A stretch of DNA of 6,229 nt from NCBI GenBank assembly GCA_028292065.1, contig JAQGNC010000035.1, positions 1 to 6,229 on the forward strand, in the 5' to 3' direction. A program made the translations under genes and the position numbers. The notes beneath the pieces were generated by a model, which saw only the letters and a list, made by a program, of their open reading frames with translations, was not told where the DNA came from and ran no database searches. This stretch comes from Betaproteobacteria bacterium (GTDB lineage: Bacteria; Pseudomonadota; Gammaproteobacteria; Burkholderiales; SG8-41). Below, piece by piece: positions 4,619 to 6,229 of this stretch; positions within the stretch are counted from its first letter, which is position 1; every line of letters begins with the position of its first letter.

Positions 4619-6175
4619 TTACTTCGAAGTGACCGCGCTGCGGTCGGTGATGAGCTCGCTGCGGTCGCGCCCGGCCTGCTTGGCGCGGTACAGCGCGGTG
4701 TCGGCGCGCGCGAGCGCCGCTTCCGCCGCCGTGTCGCGCGCGGTCATCGCCGCGATGCCGATGCTCACGGTGACCGCGACCGCGTGGCCTTCGTGCACGG
4801 TCGGCGAGCTCGCGATCTTCTTGCGCAGGCGCTCGGCGAACTCGAGCGCCGCGGTGTCGGTCGCGCCGGTGAGTATCACCGCGAACTCTTCACCGCCGAG
4901 GCGGCTCGCAGTATCGATCGAGCGGATCTCGCCGCAGATGAGCGACGCCACGTGCGCGAGCACCGCGTCGCCGGTGGCATGGCCGAAGGTATCGTTGATG
5001 CGCTTGAAGTGGTCGAGGTCGAGCATCAGCACCGCCGCGTGCTGCACGTCCTGCCGGCCCAGCCGCGCGTGCTCCTCGTGCAGGCGCGCGAGGAAATGGC
5101 GGCGGTTCGGCAGCCCGGTGAGCATGTCGGTCGTCGCCATCGCTCGAAGCTCGGTCTCGAGGCGCTTGCGAACCGAGATGTCCTCCGCGAGCGCGGCCGC
5201 GACGCGCTTCTGGCGCAGCACCGCGAGTATCAGCAGCGCCGCGAACACCGCGATGACGAAAGTGACCAGCAGCGCCACGCGCTCGGCGCGCGCGATGTTC
5301 TGCACGAAACCCGCCAGGACGTCGCTTTCCGCTGCGCCGACCGCCACGACCAGCGGATATTCAGGCAGCGTGCGATAGCTCACGTAGCGCGCGGGCGAGC
5401 CCGGGCTGTCGCGATCGAGAAAATTGCCGGTGGGGCTGCTCGCGCGCTGTGCGAGCAGGTTGCTGACCGAAATGTCTTCGCCGAAGCTCAGCTCCTGCCC
5501 GGCGCGGCGGGCGCGGACGATGCCGTCGAGGCCGACGAGTATGACGAGGCCTTCCTTGCCGAGATCGGCTTTCTGGTAGAAGCGGGTGAAATAGCCGGGG
5601 TCCACCGACACCACGACGATGCCGCCGAAGCTGCCGTCGCCTTTGAGGATGCGGCGCGAGAGCGGGATCTGCCAGGTGTGCGAGATCCGCCCCAGCACCG
5701 GCTTGCCGATGTAGAGCTCGTCGGCGTGGCGCTGCAGCTGCGACCGGAAATAATCGCGATCGCGGTAATTCGTCGGCGGCACTTTCCTGCTGCTCAGCAC
5801 GATGTCGCCGTTCTCGTCGACGACGCTCAGGATGCTGAAAAGCTTCGGGTCGACGACGCCGCCGGCGATGTAGCGCGCCATGTCCATCGCGCGGCCATGC
5901 TCCTGGTATTCATAGCGGATGAAGAGCGTGACCGCGTCGAGGCTTTTGAGCGTGCGCACGACGTGCTCCTCGTACGCCACCGCGAGATTGGAGTTCTGCT
6001 TGATGGCGCCCGCGATCGCTTCGCTTTTTTCGGCGCGTCGCTCGGCGACGACTGTGCCCCAGATGATGCCGATCAGCGTGAGACTGAAAATCGCCACGGC
6101 GAAAGTCACGTCCCTGCGCTTTCGCAGCCACCGCCACACCGCTGCTTTCGAAAGTACCACGCCGCTCCTTCGCAT
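4619..6175 (-). CDS. Membrane-anchored Cache-type sensor diguanylate cyclase (GGDEF)
   Basis: An inner-membrane enzyme of about 518 residues predicted to make cyclic di-GMP from two GTP. Layout from ATG 6175: a basic cytoplasmic start (WLRKRR), membrane helix about 24-44, a periplasmic region about 45-298 resembling a double-Cache/PDC sensor (LSVVDENGDIVLSS, NYRDRDYF and GGIVVVSVDPGYF are typical), a second helix about 300-321, a short linker, and a GGDEF domain about 350-505. The domain has DMLTGLPNRRHF, LDLDHFKRINDTFGHATGD (metal and GTP contacts near Asp386, Asn394 and Asp395), active-site GGEEF (427-431) and an RxxD inhibitory site (Arg418-Asp421) just before it, so activity with product feedback is expected. 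No EAL domain follows. The start is uncertain: ATG 6175 has a poor ribosome site, while an in-frame GTG at 6160 has AAGGAG four bases upstream; the frame stays open to the window edge. The signal sensed by the periplasmic domain is unknown. Confidence 0.93.
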   Translation of the reverse strand: MRRSGVVLSKAAVWRWLRKRRDVTFAVAIFSLTLIGIIWGTVVAERRAEKSEAIAGAIKQNSNLAVAYEEHVVRTLKSLDAVTLFIRYEYQEHGRAMDMARYIAGGVVDPKLFSILSVVDENGDIVLSSRKVPPTNYRDRDYFRSQLQRHADELYIGKPVLGRISHTWQIPLSRRILKGDGSFGGIVVVSVDPGYFTRFYQKADLGKEGLVILVGLDGIVRARRAGQELSFGEDISVSNLLAQRASSPTGNFLDRDSPGSPARYVSYRTLPEYPLVVAVGAAESDVLAGFVQNIARAERVALLVTFVIAVFAALLILAVLRQKRVAAALAEDISVRKRLETELRAMATTDMLTGLPNRRHFLARLHEEHARLGRQDVQHAAVLMLDLDHFKRINDTFGHATGDAVLAHVASLICGEIRSIDTASRLGGEEFAVILTGATDTAALEFAERLRKKIASSPTVHEGHAVAVTVSIGIAAMTARDTAAEAALARADTALYRAKQAGRDRSELITDRSAVTSK

Positions 6176-6229
6176 CGCATCGCTTCGGGCGCAAACGGCG
6201 TACGCGGATTGCAGCCGCTCTACCGGCAA

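Noticed and set aside
4590..5378. A Ser/Ala-rich + strand open frame opposite the GGDEF gene
   Set aside because: Low-complexity Ser/Ala/Arg composition mirrors the GGDEF coding strand, and no motif is seen.

Overview
This GC-rich (roughly two-thirds G+C) window looks chromosomal and proteobacterial, most likely from a betaproteobacterium of Burkholderiales type. The grounds are a lone TctC/Bug-type solute-binding protein (a family expanded in that group), a proteobacterial style of ArsR and ArsC, and an intergenic repeat of a kind common in such genomes. This placement is inference, because no rRNA or other marker gene is present.

Left half, all on the + strand: the 3' end of a Cu(I)-exporting P1B ATPase (copA, to 415) is followed after a short AT-rich promoter/operator by an arsenic resistance operon. 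The operon holds arsR (487-861), a tiny broken reading frame resembling the start of an ArsI/CadI-type protein (858-917), arsC of the low-molecular-weight phosphatase fold (961-1455) and acr3 (1465-2604). Together they make a complete minimal circuit: ArsR senses As(III) and controls the operon, ArsC reduces As(V) to As(III), and Acr3 exports As(III) through the inner membrane. A fragment that looks like the start of a signal-anchored protein (2607 onward) directly follows acr3 and runs into the convergent neighbour.

Right half, all on the - strand: a TctC/Bug periplasmic binding protein (3661 to 2690), a duplicated GC-rich intergenic repeat (3719-3868), a spherulin-4-like predicted glycoside hydrolase (4558 to 3854) whose last residues and stop codon come from that repeat, and a membrane-anchored Cache-GGDEF diguanylate cyclase (about 6175 to 4619) with intact active and inhibitory sites. 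The cyclase and the hydrolase-like gene are co-oriented 60 bases apart with a possible hairpin between them, a pairing that could relate to exopolysaccharide control.

No tRNA, rRNA, CRISPR array, transposase or integrase was found. No clearly new system is visible. The most unusual items are the arsI-like remnant inside the ars operon, the promoter that would give an almost leaderless arsR mRNA, the gene fragment at the acr3/tctC junction, and the repeat that ends a coding sequence.
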